The notes: generated by a model from the letters alone, not told the origin. Shown: positions 42,620-52,120, numbered from the stretch's first letter. The stretch is 58,753 nt of DNA from Angustibacter sp. Root456 (GCF_001426435.1 NZ_LMER01000019.1:190338-249090); one strand, 5' to 3'. Translations and numbers: made by a program.

Positions 42620-44413
42620 ATGAGCCACGTCCTGTCCGCCGTCGCCTGGCCGTACGCCAACGGCCCGCGCCACATCGGCCACGTCGCCGGTTTCGGCGTG
42701 CCCTCCGACGTCTTCAGCCGCTACATGCGGATGCGCGGGCACGACGTGCTCATGGTCAGCGGCACCGACGAGCACGGCACGCCGATCCTGGTGCAGGCCG
42801 ACGCCGAGGGCGTGACGCCGCGCGAGCTCGCCGACCGGTACAACCGGATGATCGTCGAGGACCTCGCCGCACTGGGCCTCACCTACGACCTGTTCACCCG
42901 GACGACGACGCGCAACCACTACGCCGTCGCGCAGGAGCTGTTCCGTGGCGTGCAGCGCAACGGCTACCTGGTCGAGCAGACGACGCGCGGCGCGATCTCG
43001 CCGTCCACCGGGCGCACGCTGCCCGACCGCTTCATCGAGGGCACGTGCCCGATCTGCGGCTACGACAGCGCGCGGGGCGACCAGTGCGACAACTGCGGAA
43101 ACCAGCTCGACCCCACCGACCTCATCAACCCGCGCAGCAAGATCAACGGCGAGACGCCGGAGTTCGTCGAGACGCAGCACTTCTTCCTCGACCTGCCGGC
43201 GCTCGCCGAGGCGCTGGGGGAGTGGATGCACGCCAAGGAGGCCGAGGGCCTGTGGCGGCCGAACGTCCTGCGGTTCAGCCTCAACCTGCTCGACGACCTG
43301 CGCCCGCGGGCCATGACGCGCGACCTCGACTGGGGCATCCCCGTGCCGGGCTGGGAGGACCAGCCCACCAAGCGGCTCTACGTGTGGTTCGACGCCGTGA
43401 TCGGGTACCTCTCGGCGTCCATCGAGTGGGCGCGGCGCACCGGTGACCCGGAGGCGTGGCGCCAGTGGTGGAACGACCCGCAGGCGCTGTCGTACTACTT
43501 CATGGGCAAGGACAACATCACCTTCCACGCCCAGATCTGGCCGGCCGAGCTGCTGGGCTACGACGGCAAGGGCGCCAAGGGCGGCGAGCCCGGCGTGTAC
43601 GGCGACCTGCAGCTGCCGACCGAGGTCGTCAGCAGCGAGTTCCTCACCATGGAGGGCAAGAAGTTCGCCTCCAGCCGCGGCATCGTGATCTACGTGCGCG
43701 ACATGCTCGCGCGCTACCAGCCGGACGCCCTGCGCTACTTCCTGCTGGCCGCCGGCCCGGAGTCGCAGGACACCGACTTCACCTGGGCGGAGTTCGTGCG
43801 CCGCACCAACGACGAGATGGTCGCCAGCTGGGGCAACCTGGTCAACCGCACGGCGAACCTGGTGCACAAGAACTTCGGTGAGATCCCGTCGGCCGGCGAG
43901 CTCACGGACGACGACCGCGGGCTGCTCGACGCCACCGCTGCCGGCTTCGACACCGTCGGTGAGCTGATCGAGACCCACCGGCAGAAGCACGCGCTGGCCG
44001 AGGCGATGCGCGTCGTCGGGCTCGTCAACGCGTACCTGTCCGACCAGGCGCCGTGGAAGCTCAAGGACGACCGCGAGCGCATGGCCACCGTGCTGCACGT
44101 CGCGGTGCAGGCGATCTGCGACTGCCGGGTGCTGCTCTCGCCGTTCCTCCCGTTCAGCGCGCAGTCCGTGCACGAGACCTTCGGCGGCACCGGCGTCGTC
44201 TCGCCCATGCCCGAGATCCGCGAGGTCGACGACCTCGACGGCGGGCCGGCCTACCCCGTGCTCATGGGCGACTACACCGGCTTCCCGCGCTGGGAGTCGG
44301 TGCCGGTGGTCGCCGGCACGCCGGTGGGGCCACCGACCCCGCTGTTCACCAAGCTCGACCCCTCGGTGGTCGACGACGAGCTGGCCCGCCTGCGCGGCGA
44401 AACCGCCTCGTGA
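42620..44413 (+). CDS. metG: Methionyl-tRNA synthetase
   Basis: A 597-aa class I synthetase charging tRNA-Met. The HIGH-type signature is [17 protein letters not shown], the zinc knuckle [18 protein letters not shown] lies near residue 145, and the KMSKS-type loop is KKFASSRG near residue 350. A C-terminal anticodon-binding domain follows ([20 protein letters not shown]); there is no extra tRNA-binding EMAP domain, as is usual for this form. First gene of a coupled run with tatD. Confidence 0.96.
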   Translation: MSHVLSAVAWPYANGPRHIGHVAGFGVPSDVFSRYMRMRGHDVLMVSGTDEHGTPILVQADAEGVTPRELADRYNRMIVEDLAALGLTYDLFTRTTTRNHYAVAQELFRGVQRNGYLVEQTTRGAISPSTGRTLPDRFIEGTCPICGYDSARGDQCDNCGNQLDPTDLINPRSKINGETPEFVETQHFFLDLPALAEALGEWMHAKEAEGLWRPNVLRFSLNLLDDLRPRAMTRDLDWGIPVPGWEDQPTKRLYVWFDAVIGYLSASIEWARRTGDPEAWRQWWNDPQALSYYFMGKDNITFHAQIWPAELLGYDGKGAKGGEPGVYGDLQLPTEVVSSEFLTMEGKKFASSRGIVIYVRDMLARYQPDALRYFLLAAGPESQDTDFTWAEFVRRTNDEMVASWGNLVNRTANLVHKNFGEIPSAGELTDDDRGLLDATAAGFDTVGELIETHRQKHALAEAMRVVGLVNAYLSDQAPWKLKDDRERMATVLHVAVQAICDCRVLLSPFLPFSAQSVHETFGGTGVVSPMPEIREVDDLDGGPAYPVLMGDYTGFPRWESVPVVAGTPVGPPTPLFTKLDPSVVDDELARLRGETAS

Positions 44414-45285
44414 GCGAGCGGCCCGAGCTGCCCCCGCTGCCGGACGCCCTGCCGCTTCCGGTCGTCGACAACCACACCCACCTCGACATCGGCGCGGCCT
44501 CGCGCGACTCGTGGCCGCACCACGACACCGTGCCGGACGACGACGCCGAGCTCGTGCGGCTCATCGAGGACGCGGCGCGGGTGGGCGTCACGCGCGCCGT
44601 CCAGGTGGGCTGCGACCTGCCGAGCGCCCGCTGGACGGTCGAGCTCGTCGCCCGCCAGCCTCGCCTCCTGGGCGCCGTGGCGCTGCACCCCAACGAGGCG
44701 CCCCGACTGGCCGAGCGCGGCGAGCTGGACGCCGCGCTCGACGAGATCGCCGAGCTGGCCCGGCGTCCGCGGATCGTGTGCGTCGGTGAGAGCGGGCTCG
44801 ACTACTTCCGCACCGGCCCCGAAGGCCGTGCGGTGCAGCAGGAGTCGTTCCGGCGCCACATCGCCCTGGCCAAGGAGCTCGACGTCGCGCTGCAGATCCA
44901 CGACCGGGACGCGCACGACGACGTCCTGCGGATCCTGCAGGAGGAGGGTGCACCGCGGCGCACCGTGTTCCACTGCTTCAGCGGCGACGCCGACATGGCC
45001 CGCCGGTGCGTCGAGGCCGGCTACTATCTGTCGTTCGCGGGCACGGTGACGTTCAAGAACGCCCAGGGCCTGCGCGACGCGCTCGCGGTGACGCCACTGG
45101 ACCACCTGCAGGTCGAGACCGACGCGCCGTACCTCACGCCGGTGCCCTACCGCGGACGTCCGAACGCCAGCTACCTCGTGCCGCACACGGTGCGGGCCAT
45201 GGCTCAGGTGCTGAACGTCGACGTGCCGTCACTGTGCCGCGCGCTCGACGAGACGGCCGAGCAGCTCTACGGGCCCTGGGACTGA
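44410..45285 (+). CDS. tatD: TatD-family metal-dependent nuclease
   Basis: A 291-aa TIM-barrel hydrolase acting as a 3'-5' DNA exonuclease/deoxyribonuclease in DNA repair. Metal ligands are visible: HTH in VVDNHTHLD, Glu in [10 protein letters not shown], His in FHCFSGD and Asp in [19 protein letters not shown] 44410 overlaps the metG stop; its TGA shares a base with the next ATG. In many actinobacteria tatD is followed by an rpf gene; here rpfB lies 9.6 kb further on. Confidence 0.94.
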   Translation: MSERPELPPLPDALPLPVVDNHTHLDIGAASRDSWPHHDTVPDDDAELVRLIEDAARVGVTRAVQVGCDLPSARWTVELVARQPRLLGAVALHPNEAPRLAERGELDAALDEIAELARRPRIVCVGESGLDYFRTGPEGRAVQQESFRRHIALAKELDVALQIHDRDAHDDVLRILQEEGAPRRTVFHCFSGDADMARRCVEAGYYLSFAGTVTFKNAQGLRDALAVTPLDHLQVETDAPYLTPVPYRGRPNASYLVPHTVRAMAQVLNVDVPSLCRALDETAEQLYGPWD

Positions 45286-45851
45286 TGGTGGGCGGCCCGA
45301 GCCGCGTCGCGCCGCTCGAGGCTGCTCGCGCGGCCCAGCTGGCTGCGGCGTCGCTCACCTACCCCGAGGTCGGCGCGTCGCTGGCCGCTGACCTGCCGTC
45401 CGGCTACCACCACCTCGAGCGCAGCCGCGTCCTCGGCCGGGGGCGCGGCACCTGGAACGTCGCCGTCGCCGACCTGCTCGCGTGGCAGGTGCAGGCGCGG
45501 GCGGGGCTGCGGGTGCGGGCGTCGTCCGACGTCGAGCCGGACGCCGTCGTCGAGCTCAGCGCGGGCGTGGGCCCGCTGGCGGCGCGGGCGCCGTGTCGCG
45601 TCGTGGCGGTGGTGCGCGAGAGCGACGTGGCGGGTTTCGCGTACGGCACGCTGCCCGGCCATCCGGAACGCGGCGAGGAGTCGTTCGTCGTCCGGCTCGG
45701 GGACGACGGCCGCGTGACCTTCACCGTGCGGGCGTTCGCGGTCGAGGCGACCTGGCCCGCCCGGGCCTCGGGCCGGCTCGGCTGGTGGCTGCAGAGCTGG
45801 GTCACCGACCGCTACCTGCGCTCGCTGAGCGCGGCAGGGACGCGGACGTGA
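45285..45851 (+). CDS. DUF1990 family protein
   Basis: A 188-aa DUF1990 protein. Features: LTYPEVGASLAADLPSGYHHLERSRVLGRG at the N-terminus and FAYGTLPGHPERGEESFVVR, the conserved core near residue 125. Function unknown. It is joined to tatD and to the epimerase gene by 1-nt and 4-nt overlaps. Confidence 0.85.
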   Translation: MVGGPSRVAPLEAARAAQLAAASLTYPEVGASLAADLPSGYHHLERSRVLGRGRGTWNVAVADLLAWQVQARAGLRVRASSDVEPDAVVELSAGVGPLAARAPCRVVAVVRESDVAGFAYGTLPGHPERGEESFVVRLGDDGRVTFTVRAFAVEATWPARASGRLGWWLQSWVTDRYLRSLSAAGTRT

Positions 45852-46678
45852 ACGGCGGGCCGCTGGTCGTGGTGGGTGCGGGAGGTTTCCTCGGGCGGCA
45901 CATCGCGGCTGCCGCGACCGCGCGTGGTCTGGACGTCGTGCCGGTCGGACGCCCTGAGCAGCAGCCGGTGCGACTGCGGAGGCTGCTGCGCCGCGGAACC
46001 GTCGTCATCGACGCGGCTGGCCGCACGTCCGGCGACCGTGAGCAGCTGTGGGACGCCAACGTCGTCCGGTTGCGGCGGCTGGCCGACATCGCGCTCGAGG
46101 CGCAGGCAGCACTGCTCACGATCGGCTCGGCCGCCGAGTACGGCGACCCGCCGGGCGAGCGCGTCCGCGAGAGCGATCCGGCCGTACCCGTCAGCGACTA
46201 CGGCGCCAGCAAGCTGGCCGGGACGCAGGCTGTGGGCGAGCTCGTGGCCGCGGGGCTGACGGCGACCGTGGCCCGGGTCTTCAACGTGGTGGCTGCCGAC
46301 CGCGCAGGCCGCGACCCGGCGTCCGAGTTCGCCAAGGTGGTGCGCGAGCTGCCGTCGTCGGGCGGAGTGGTGCGGGCATGGGACTCCTCGCTCGTGCGCG
46401 ACCTCATGGGCGTGGACGCCGCCGCCGAGCTCCTGCTCGATCTCGCCGCTCACGTCGGCGAGGTCCCCTTGGTCAACGTCTGCACCGGTCGCGGCGTGCG
46501 GTGGGCCGAGCTCATCGACGCCATGGCGGCTGCTCGGGGTGTGCCGGTGACGATCGAGGACACCGTTCCAGGGGGCATCCAGCGGGTCGTGGGCGACCCG
46601 CAGCTGCTCCACCGGCTGGTCGGGCGGCGCGAACCGCCGTCCCTCGACGAGCTCGCCCGCGCGGCGCTCGGTAGCTGA
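45848..46678 (+). CDS. NAD-dependent epimerase/dehydratase family protein
   Basis: A 276-aa extended SDR: VVGAGGFLGRHIAAAA binds the dinucleotide, Ser in TIGSAAEYGDPP and Tyr-Lys in VSDYGASKLAGTQ form the catalytic set, and ARVFNVVAADRAGRDPASEF plus NVCTGRGVRWAELIDAM resemble sugar-nucleotide epimerases and reductases. It may act on the same nucleotide sugar as the convergent CapD-like and nucleotidyltransferase genes. Its last five codons start a 15-bp tandem repeat. Confidence 0.85.
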   Translation: MNGGPLVVVGAGGFLGRHIAAAATARGLDVVPVGRPEQQPVRLRRLLRRGTVVIDAAGRTSGDREQLWDANVVRLRRLADIALEAQAALLTIGSAAEYGDPPGERVRESDPAVPVSDYGASKLAGTQAVGELVAAGLTATVARVFNVVAADRAGRDPASEFAKVVRELPSSGGVVRAWDSSLVRDLMGVDAAAELLLDLAAHVGEVPLVNVCTGRGVRWAELIDAMAAARGVPVTIEDTVPGGIQRVVGDPQLLHRLVGRREPPSLDELARAALGS

Positions 46679-46716
46679 GCACGCGGTAGCTGAGCGCTCG
46701 GTAGCTGAGCGCTCGG
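46664..46716. repeat. 15-bp tandem repeat carrying repeated in-frame stops
   Basis: Units at 46664, 46679 and 46694 plus a partial copy; consensus GCGCTCGGTAGCTGA. The first unit is the end of the epimerase gene (Ala-Leu-Gly-Ser-stop), so each further unit places another TGA in the same frame. Confidence 0.9.
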
Positions 46717-46722
46717 CCCCTG

Positions 46723-47931
46723 CTACATCCGCGCGTCCAGCGTGCGGTCGCTCCTGCGGTGCGTGAGCTCGGGCACCAGCCGTGACACCAGCGCCTCGAT
46801 GGAGTCTTCGTCGACTGGACGCTCGCTGTCGTCGAGCAGCTCGCCGACCTCTTGGAGGACCTCGTGCACCGTCGCGGAGTCGCACCGTGGCGGTTCCACT
46901 GACTGCAGGGCGCGGAAGCCGAGATCGTGCACCGCGTCGCCGTCGGCGACGAACTCCTCGTACTCCTTCTCGCCGGCGGTGTCGAGCGGAGTCACCAGGA
47001 GCGGCCACGTGCCGGGCTTCGGGTTCTCGGCCGCCAGACGCGCGGCCTGCTCGTCGCGATGCAGCTGGGGAGTCAGCCCCAGCGCGCCCATGACGTCAGT
47101 GGCCACCTCGACGAGGTCGCGCAGATGGTCCGCAGGGTCCAGCGTGGGAATCACCAGCTGACCAGCCGACCCGAGCGTCGAGGCGAGCAGGCACAACTGG
47201 CCCGCCTCCTCGAGCGAGACGAAATACCGCCGCGTGGCCTCGGGGACCGCCCAGGGTTGCCGCTTGGCCAGGCGCCGCAGCCACCCGTCGAGCAGCGAGC
47301 CCTGCGAGAACGCCACGTTGGCGAACCGGGCGCTCGTGACCACCGGGCCCAGGGGCTCGTCGAGCAGCACGTGCTCCATGGCGCGTTTGGTCGCGCCCAT
47401 AAGGTTGACGGGGTTCGCGGCCTTGTCGGTCGAGACGGCGAAGTATCGCTCGGCCACGCGCGCGACGTCCTCGAGCAGCCGCCGCGGCATGCGGACGTTG
47501 ACCTCGAGCATTCGCAGCAGCGACAGGGCGTCCTTCTCCGAGCGCACGTGCTTGACCGCCGCGAAGTTGAGCACAAGGTCGTACCGGCTGGCGGCGAGCA
47601 ACCGACGCATGGCCGGGCTGCCGGCGTCCAAGGGGGTAGTGCGCAGCTCCGTCGCCACCGGGACGGCCCCCTGGCTGCGCAGATCCCGGACCAGCTCGGT
47701 GAGGCCGTTCTCGTCGACGTCGACGATGTGCAGGGCGGCCGGGGCGAAACGCAGGAGCTGGGCCGCGGTGGCTGATCCGATGCTGCCCGCACCGCCGACC
47801 ACGAGCACGTGCCGACCGCGGACGCGTTCGACTACCCGGTCATGGGCCTCGGTGAGGTCGGCGTCCAGCAGTGAGCGGTCGCGCCGAGTGACGGCGCGCG
47901 CCAGCTCGGCGACGGTGGGCGGCAGGCTCAC
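46723..47931 (-). CDS. CapD/PseB-like nucleotide-sugar dehydratase
   Basis: A 402-aa soluble member of the polysaccharide biosynthesis CapD family, related to UDP-GlcNAc 4,6-dehydratases. The NAD motif is VLVVGGAGSIGSATAAQLL, then FAAVKHVRSEKDAL, the hallmark STDKAANPVNLMGATKRAME and SARFANVAFSQGSLL. The usual YxxxK Tyr is replaced by Met-Gly-Ala-Thr-Lys, as in the CapD/FlaA1 branch. A C-terminal extension of about 60 acidic residues is unassigned. GTG 47931 overlaps the nucleotidyltransferase stop. No aminotransferase is nearby. Confidence 0.88.
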   Translation of the reverse strand: MSLPPTVAELARAVTRRDRSLLDADLTEAHDRVVERVRGRHVLVVGGAGSIGSATAAQLLRFAPAALHIVDVDENGLTELVRDLRSQGAVPVATELRTTPLDAGSPAMRRLLAASRYDLVLNFAAVKHVRSEKDALSLLRMLEVNVRMPRRLLEDVARVAERYFAVSTDKAANPVNLMGATKRAMEHVLLDEPLGPVVTSARFANVAFSQGSLLDGWLRRLAKRQPWAVPEATRRYFVSLEEAGQLCLLASTLGSAGQLVIPTLDPADHLRDLVEVATDVMGALGLTPQLHRDEQAARLAAENPKPGTWPLLVTPLDTAGEKEYEEFVADGDAVHDLGFRALQSVEPPRCDSATVHEVLQEVGELLDDSERPVDEDSIEALVSRLVPELTHRRSDRTLDARM

Positions 47932-48659
47932 GACGCCGAGGGAGTCGCGTCGGGCAGGAAGCGGCCGGGGTCAGCGACGAAGTCGGCGCTCGCGCGCTGG
48001 TAGTCGTCGAAGCGGCCGATGTCCTGCCAGTACTCCTGGGTGATGTGGCAGTGCACGCCGTCGCCAGCGGCAACAAGAGCTCTCACGAGGTCGGGCATGT
48101 CGAAACGGCCGGCAGGAACGTGCTGCACCACGGCGCGGTCAAGGGCGTAGACCCCGGTGCTGACGTGGTGGTGCAGCACCGGCTTCTCGTCGTACCGGTC
48201 GAGGTTGCCGTCGTCGTCGACGTAGACGACTCCGTAGTCGATCGCGACGTCGCGGCGGGTCAAGACGACCGTGGCGGCCTCACGTCGGTCGTGCTGCTCG
48301 CGCACGAGGCCGCCGTAGTCGATCGTAGTCAGCAGATCTCCATTCATGACCAGGAAGGTGTCGTCGAGCAGCCCCAGGTTGTCGACAAGACGCAGCGACC
48401 CCGCGGTGCCGAGGGGCTGGTCCTCGATGACATAGCGGATCCGCAGACCGAAGCGAGCGCCGTCGCCAAGCATCGCCTTGACCAGGTCGGGCATGTGTCC
48501 CAACGTGATCACGACGTCAGTGAAGCGCTGCGCGGCGAGCTGACCGAGGACGATCTCCATGGTCGCCTTGTCGCCCAAAGGCAGCAGAGGCTTGGGGATC
48601 GTCATCGTGTACGGTCGCAAGCGCGTGCCGAGCCCCCCGGCGAGCAACACCGCCATCAT
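47928..48659 (-). CDS. Sugar-1-phosphate nucleotidyltransferase
   Basis: A 243-aa nucleotidyltransferase: LLAGGLGTRLRPYTMTIPKPLLPLGDKATMEIVL is the RmlA/GalU-like active-site motif, with VMNGDLLTTIDYG for metal binding and EYWQDIGRFDDYQRA at the C-terminus. It should activate a sugar phosphate for the coupled dehydratase, likely for a surface polysaccharide. AAGGGG lies 9 nt before the tandem ATG-ATG start. Confidence 0.9.
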   Translation of the reverse strand: MMAVLLAGGLGTRLRPYTMTIPKPLLPLGDKATMEIVLGQLAAQRFTDVVITLGHMPDLVKAMLGDGARFGLRIRYVIEDQPLGTAGSLRLVDNLGLLDDTFLVMNGDLLTTIDYGGLVREQHDRREAATVVLTRRDVAIDYGVVYVDDDGNLDRYDEKPVLHHHVSTGVYALDRAVVQHVPAGRFDMPDLVRALVAAGDGVHCHITQEYWQDIGRFDDYQRASADFVADPGRFLPDATPSAS

Positions 48660-48843
48660 CGGCGAACGCCCCTTCCTGCGTGCTCGAGGTCGGCTCGGAG
48701 CATATCGCCGGGTCGATGGCGCGCGTGGGTGAACGCGTCATTCCCGCCTGTGGGTGACCCCTGGCGCGCCGATCTTCGGCACGTCGTATTGAATCGCCCT
48801 TGACGCACCACGGCAAACAGTTGCGCGACGGCAGGAGGTGCAC
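48660..48843. other. Divergent promoter region of sugar genes
   Basis: 184 bp between the nucleotidyltransferase and the ABC importer. It contains TTGACG at 48800-48805 without a convincing -10, and AGGAGG at 48833-48838 for the importer. I found no clear operator palindrome. Confidence 0.4.
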
Positions 48844-49719
48844 GTGAGCGGCGGACGGCGCGAGACCGGCACGGCGTACGCCCTGCTGGCCCCCAGCCTG
48901 TTCGGGATCACCGCGTTCCTCGTGCTGCCGATCCTCGTGGTGCTGTGGCTCAGCCTGAACCACTGGGACCTCATCTCGTCGGCGCAGTGGGTTGGTCTGC
49001 GGAACTGGCACGAGGTGCTCACCGACGCCGCGTTCGGCCGCTCGCTGGTGATCACCGCCGTCTTCGTGCTGCTGGTGATCCCGGTCGAGGTGGTGCTCGG
49101 GCTCTTCGCGGCCAGCCTGCTGACGCGCGGGTTGCCGGGCTCGCCGGCGTTCCGGGTGATCTACGTCCTGCCGTGGATCTGCGCGCCGCTGGTGCTCGGC
49201 GTCGTGTGGCGCTGGATCCTCGCTCCCACCGACGGCGCGCTGAACGCGCTCATCGGGCACCGGGTCGAGTGGCTCGCCGATCCCGCGCTCGCGCTGCCGT
49301 CGGTGGCCGCGGTGACGGTCTGGACCCAGGTCGGGTACGTCACCCTCTTCTTCGCCGCGGGCCTGCAGAACATCCCGGCCCATCTCATCGAGGCCGCGCG
49401 GATCGACGGCGCGGGCCCCTGGCAGACCTTCTGGCGGATCAAGCTGCCGCTCCTGCGCCCCACGATGTTCTTCGTGCTCGTCACCGGCGTCATCAGCAGC
49501 TTCCAGGTCTTCGACTCCATCTACGCGCTGACGCCGCAAGGCGGCCCCGAGGGCGTCACCGACGTCATCGCCGGGCGGATCTACTACCAGGCCTTCCAGT
49601 CGCGCAACATCGGGGAGGCCTCGGTGATGGCGCTGGTGCTCTTCACGGTGCTGGTGGTCATCACCGTCGGTCAGCAGCGCTGGTTCAGCCGGCGCACGAC
49701 GTACGACCTGTCGACGTGA
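48844..49719 (+). CDS. Sugar ABC transporter permease (CUT1, MalF type)
   Basis: A 291-aa permease with six helices. The cytoplasmic EAA loop is IEAARIDGAGPWQTFWRIKLPLLRPT near residue 185-210, as in carbohydrate (CUT1) importers. GTG 48844 lies 5 nt after AGGAGG; the GTG two codons upstream overlaps that site and is unlikely. It overlaps the second permease by 4 nt. Confidence 0.92.
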   Translation: MSGGRRETGTAYALLAPSLFGITAFLVLPILVVLWLSLNHWDLISSAQWVGLRNWHEVLTDAAFGRSLVITAVFVLLVIPVEVVLGLFAASLLTRGLPGSPAFRVIYVLPWICAPLVLGVVWRWILAPTDGALNALIGHRVEWLADPALALPSVAAVTVWTQVGYVTLFFAAGLQNIPAHLIEAARIDGAGPWQTFWRIKLPLLRPTMFFVLVTGVISSFQVFDSIYALTPQGGPEGVTDVIAGRIYYQAFQSRNIGEASVMALVLFTVLVVITVGQQRWFSRRTTYDLST

Positions 49720-50567
49720 GCGGGCTCAGCCGGCGCACGCCGCACCGCAGCCGCCTCGGCGACGTCGGCGCGTACGTCGTCCTGCTCGCGGCGGCGGCGC
49801 TGACCCTCGGGCCGTTCCTGCTCAGCCTCATGACGGCGGTGAAGACGCCGCTGCAGTTCGCGTCCGAACCCGCGCTGTCGTTGCCGTCGCCGGTCACTGG
49901 CGAGAACTTCAGCGAGCTGTTCGGCGGCCGGTACGACTTCCTGTCGCCGGTCGTGGTGACGGCGCAGGTCGTCGTCGTCATCCTCGTCGGGCAGCTCCTG
50001 TTCTCGGTGCTCGCGGCGTTCGCGTTCGCGCGCCTGTCGTTCCCTGGCCGCGACGCGCTGTTCTGGGTGTATCTCGCGACGCTGATGGTGCCGCAGATCG
50101 TCACGATCATCCCGCTGTACGCGATGTTCGCGCAGATGGGGTTGCGCAACACGTTCTGGGCGCTGGTGCTGCCGCAGGTGTTCGGGTCGCCGTACGCGAT
50201 CTTCCTGCTGCGCGAGTACTTCCGGGCCATCCCTGAGGACCTCGTGAGTGCGGCCCGGCTCGACGGGTGCAACACGCTGCAGGTGCTGCGGCACGTGATC
50301 GTGCCGGTGAGCCGGCCGATCCTGGCGACCCTCGCGATCATCACGATCGTCTCGCACTGGAACAACTTCCTGTGGCCGCTCGTGATCACCAGCGGGCCGA
50401 AGTGGCGCACGCTCACGCTCGCCACCGCCAACCTGCAGTCGCAGTACAACGGCCATTGGACGCTCGTCATGGCCGCCACGACGGTGGCCATCGTGCCGCT
50501 GCTCGTCCTGTTTCTGGCGTTTCAGCGCCATGTCGTCCGGTCGATCACGATCACCGGATTCAAATGA
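49716..50567 (+). CDS. Sugar ABC transporter permease (CUT1, MalG type)
   Basis: A 283-aa permease with six helices and EAA loop SAARLDGCNTLQVLRHVIVPVSRP; the N-terminal helix is followed by SLMTAVKTPLQF, typical of MalG-like subunits. GTG 49716 overlaps the first permease. No ATP-binding subunit is encoded in the operon; CUT1 systems of actinobacteria often share one ATPase (MsiK) encoded elsewhere. Confidence 0.92.
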   Translation: MSGLSRRTPHRSRLGDVGAYVVLLAAAALTLGPFLLSLMTAVKTPLQFASEPALSLPSPVTGENFSELFGGRYDFLSPVVVTAQVVVVILVGQLLFSVLAAFAFARLSFPGRDALFWVYLATLMVPQIVTIIPLYAMFAQMGLRNTFWALVLPQVFGSPYAIFLLREYFRAIPEDLVSAARLDGCNTLQVLRHVIVPVSRPILATLAIITIVSHWNNFLWPLVITSGPKWRTLTLATANLQSQYNGHWTLVMAATTVAIVPLLVLFLAFQRHVVRSITITGFK

Positions 50568-50577
50568 GAGGGAGCAC

Positions 50578-51906
50578 ATGAGAACCCGACTGACCGCTGT
50601 CGCGGCCACAGCCCTTCTGGCGCTGGGGGCTGCGGCCTGCTCGCCGTCATCGTCCGGCGGCGACGACACCAAGGACGCCGCCGGCAAGACGACCGTCACG
50701 GTGCGCCTGTGGGACGACCAGGTCGCCAAGGCGTACGAGGCGTCCTTCGCCGAGTTCACCAAGAAGAACCCCGACATCACGGTGAAGCTCAACCTGGTGC
50801 CCTACGCCGACTACTTCACCAAGCTGCCGCTCGACGTCTCCAGCGGCGACATCGACGACGTCTTCTGGCTCAACAGCTCGCCGTTCGGTGCGCTGGCCGA
50901 CAGCGGCGCCCTGATGAACATCGACCAGGCGCTCCCCGACGAGAAGTCCGGCTGGGTGCAGGCGGCGGTCGAGCAGTACACCCGCAACGGCACCATGTGG
51001 GGCGTGCCGGCGCTCACCGACGGCCGGATCGTCCTCTACTACAACAAGGACCTCGTCTCGAAGGCCGGCGTCGACGTCTCGAACCTGACCTGGAAGCCCG
51101 ACGACCCGTCGTCCGACACCTTCCTGAAGGCGGCGCAGAAGCTCACGAAGGACGACTCGGGCAAGACCGCCGACCAGCCGGGCTTCAACCCCAAGAAGCT
51201 GGCGCAGTACGGCTTCAACGCGGCCAACGACCTGCAGGGCATCTACTACAACTTCATCGGGTCCAACGGCGGCCGGTTCCAGGCGGACGACGGCACCTTC
51301 ACCTTCGCTGAGCCGAAGAGCGCCGAGGCGATCCAGTACCTGGTCGACCTGATCAACAAGTACCACGTCGCCCCGCCGGCGTCGGACACGAACGACAACG
51401 GCGACTTCAGCCGCGACAAGTTCATCCAGGGCAAGATGGGGATGTTCGAGTCGGGTACCTACAACCTGAAGAACGTCAACGACGGCGCCAAGTTCGACTG
51501 GGGCGTCGCGCCGATTCCCGCCGGCCCGGCCGGTCGGGTGAGCGTCGTCAACAGCGTCATCGCCGCGGGCTACGCCAAGACGCCGCACAAGGACGCCACC
51601 ATCAAGGTGCTGAAGTGGCTCGGTTCGCCCGAGGGCGCGTCGTACGTCGGCAAGTCCGGTGCCGCGCTGCCCGCCGTCACCGGCGCGCAGCAGGCGTATT
51701 ACGACTTCTGGAAGAGCGCGAACGTCGACATGTCGCAGTTCGGCGAGGCCGGGGGCACCAAGACCATCCCGGCGCCGTTCGGTCCGAAGTTCGGTGACGG
51801 CGCCAACGCCTACTCGCCGATCTTCAAGGACATCTTCGCCGGCCGCACGCCGGTGCAGAGCGGGCTGCAGAAGGCGCAGCAGGCCGCCAACGCCGCGATC
51901 AAGTAA
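50578..51906 (+). CDS. Sugar ABC transporter substrate-binding lipoprotein
   Basis: A 442-aa extracellular solute-binding protein, family 1. The signal peptide ends LGAAAC with Cys21 as probable lipid-anchored residue, although the lipobox is not ideal. The mature part contains VTVRLWDDQVAKAYEASFAEFTKKNPDI and GVPALTDGRIVLYYNKDLV, typical for oligosaccharide binders. GGGAG precedes ATG 50578. Order here is permease-permease-binding protein, with the binding protein last. The sugar cannot be read from sequence; the nearby GH4 gene hints at a glycoside. Confidence 0.9.
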   Translation: MRTRLTAVAATALLALGAAACSPSSSGGDDTKDAAGKTTVTVRLWDDQVAKAYEASFAEFTKKNPDITVKLNLVPYADYFTKLPLDVSSGDIDDVFWLNSSPFGALADSGALMNIDQALPDEKSGWVQAAVEQYTRNGTMWGVPALTDGRIVLYYNKDLVSKAGVDVSNLTWKPDDPSSDTFLKAAQKLTKDDSGKTADQPGFNPKKLAQYGFNAANDLQGIYYNFIGSNGGRFQADDGTFTFAEPKSAEAIQYLVDLINKYHVAPPASDTNDNGDFSRDKFIQGKMGMFESGTYNLKNVNDGAKFDWGVAPIPAGPAGRVSVVNSVIAAGYAKTPHKDATIKVLKWLGSPEGASYVGKSGAALPAVTGAQQAYYDFWKSANVDMSQFGEAGGTKTIPAPFGPKFGDGANAYSPIFKDIFAGRTPVQSGLQKAQQAANAAIK

Positions 51907-51923
51907 CCCCCACCCACCCCGCC

Positions 51924-51988
51924 CGAGATGGGCGCGGGGGCACCCTGCTCCACTCCTAGTGGAGCAGGGTGCCCCAGTCGCCATCTCG
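51924..51988. repeat. 65-nt hairpin after the sugar-binding protein gene
   Basis: Two 31-nt arms (51924-51954, 51958-51988) match except for a 5-nt internal bulge, with a 3-nt loop. The inner stem GGGGCACCCTGCTCCACT is 18 bp and perfect. It probably terminates the importer operon; the convergent GH4 gene ends 133 bp away. Confidence 0.85.
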
Positions 51989-52017
51989 CGGTGGAGTGAT
52001 CCTCCCCAGTCCATGCC

Positions 52018-52103
52018 CTGGCGTGCATGATCACGGGCGAGGGGATGCGCTGGCGTGCATGATCACGGGCGCGGCCGTGCGCTGGCGTGCATGATCACGG
52101 GCG
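52018..52103. repeat. Repeat family A: three tandem copies, 32-bp period
   Basis: CTGGCGTGCATGATCACGGG begins at 52018, 52050 and 52082, always the same orientation, with 12 variable bases between copies. The same core forms the palindromes at 16455-16515 and 37893-37947; here it is head-to-tail, so no hairpin forms. Confidence 0.92.
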
Positions 52104-52120
52104 GACGGCGGCCCGCGGGG

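Noticed and set aside
52018-52103. Possible CRISPR array
   Set aside because: Repeats of 20-22 bp with 10-12 bp spacers are too short, there are only three copies, and no cas genes are present. The same repeat occurs as palindromes elsewhere.
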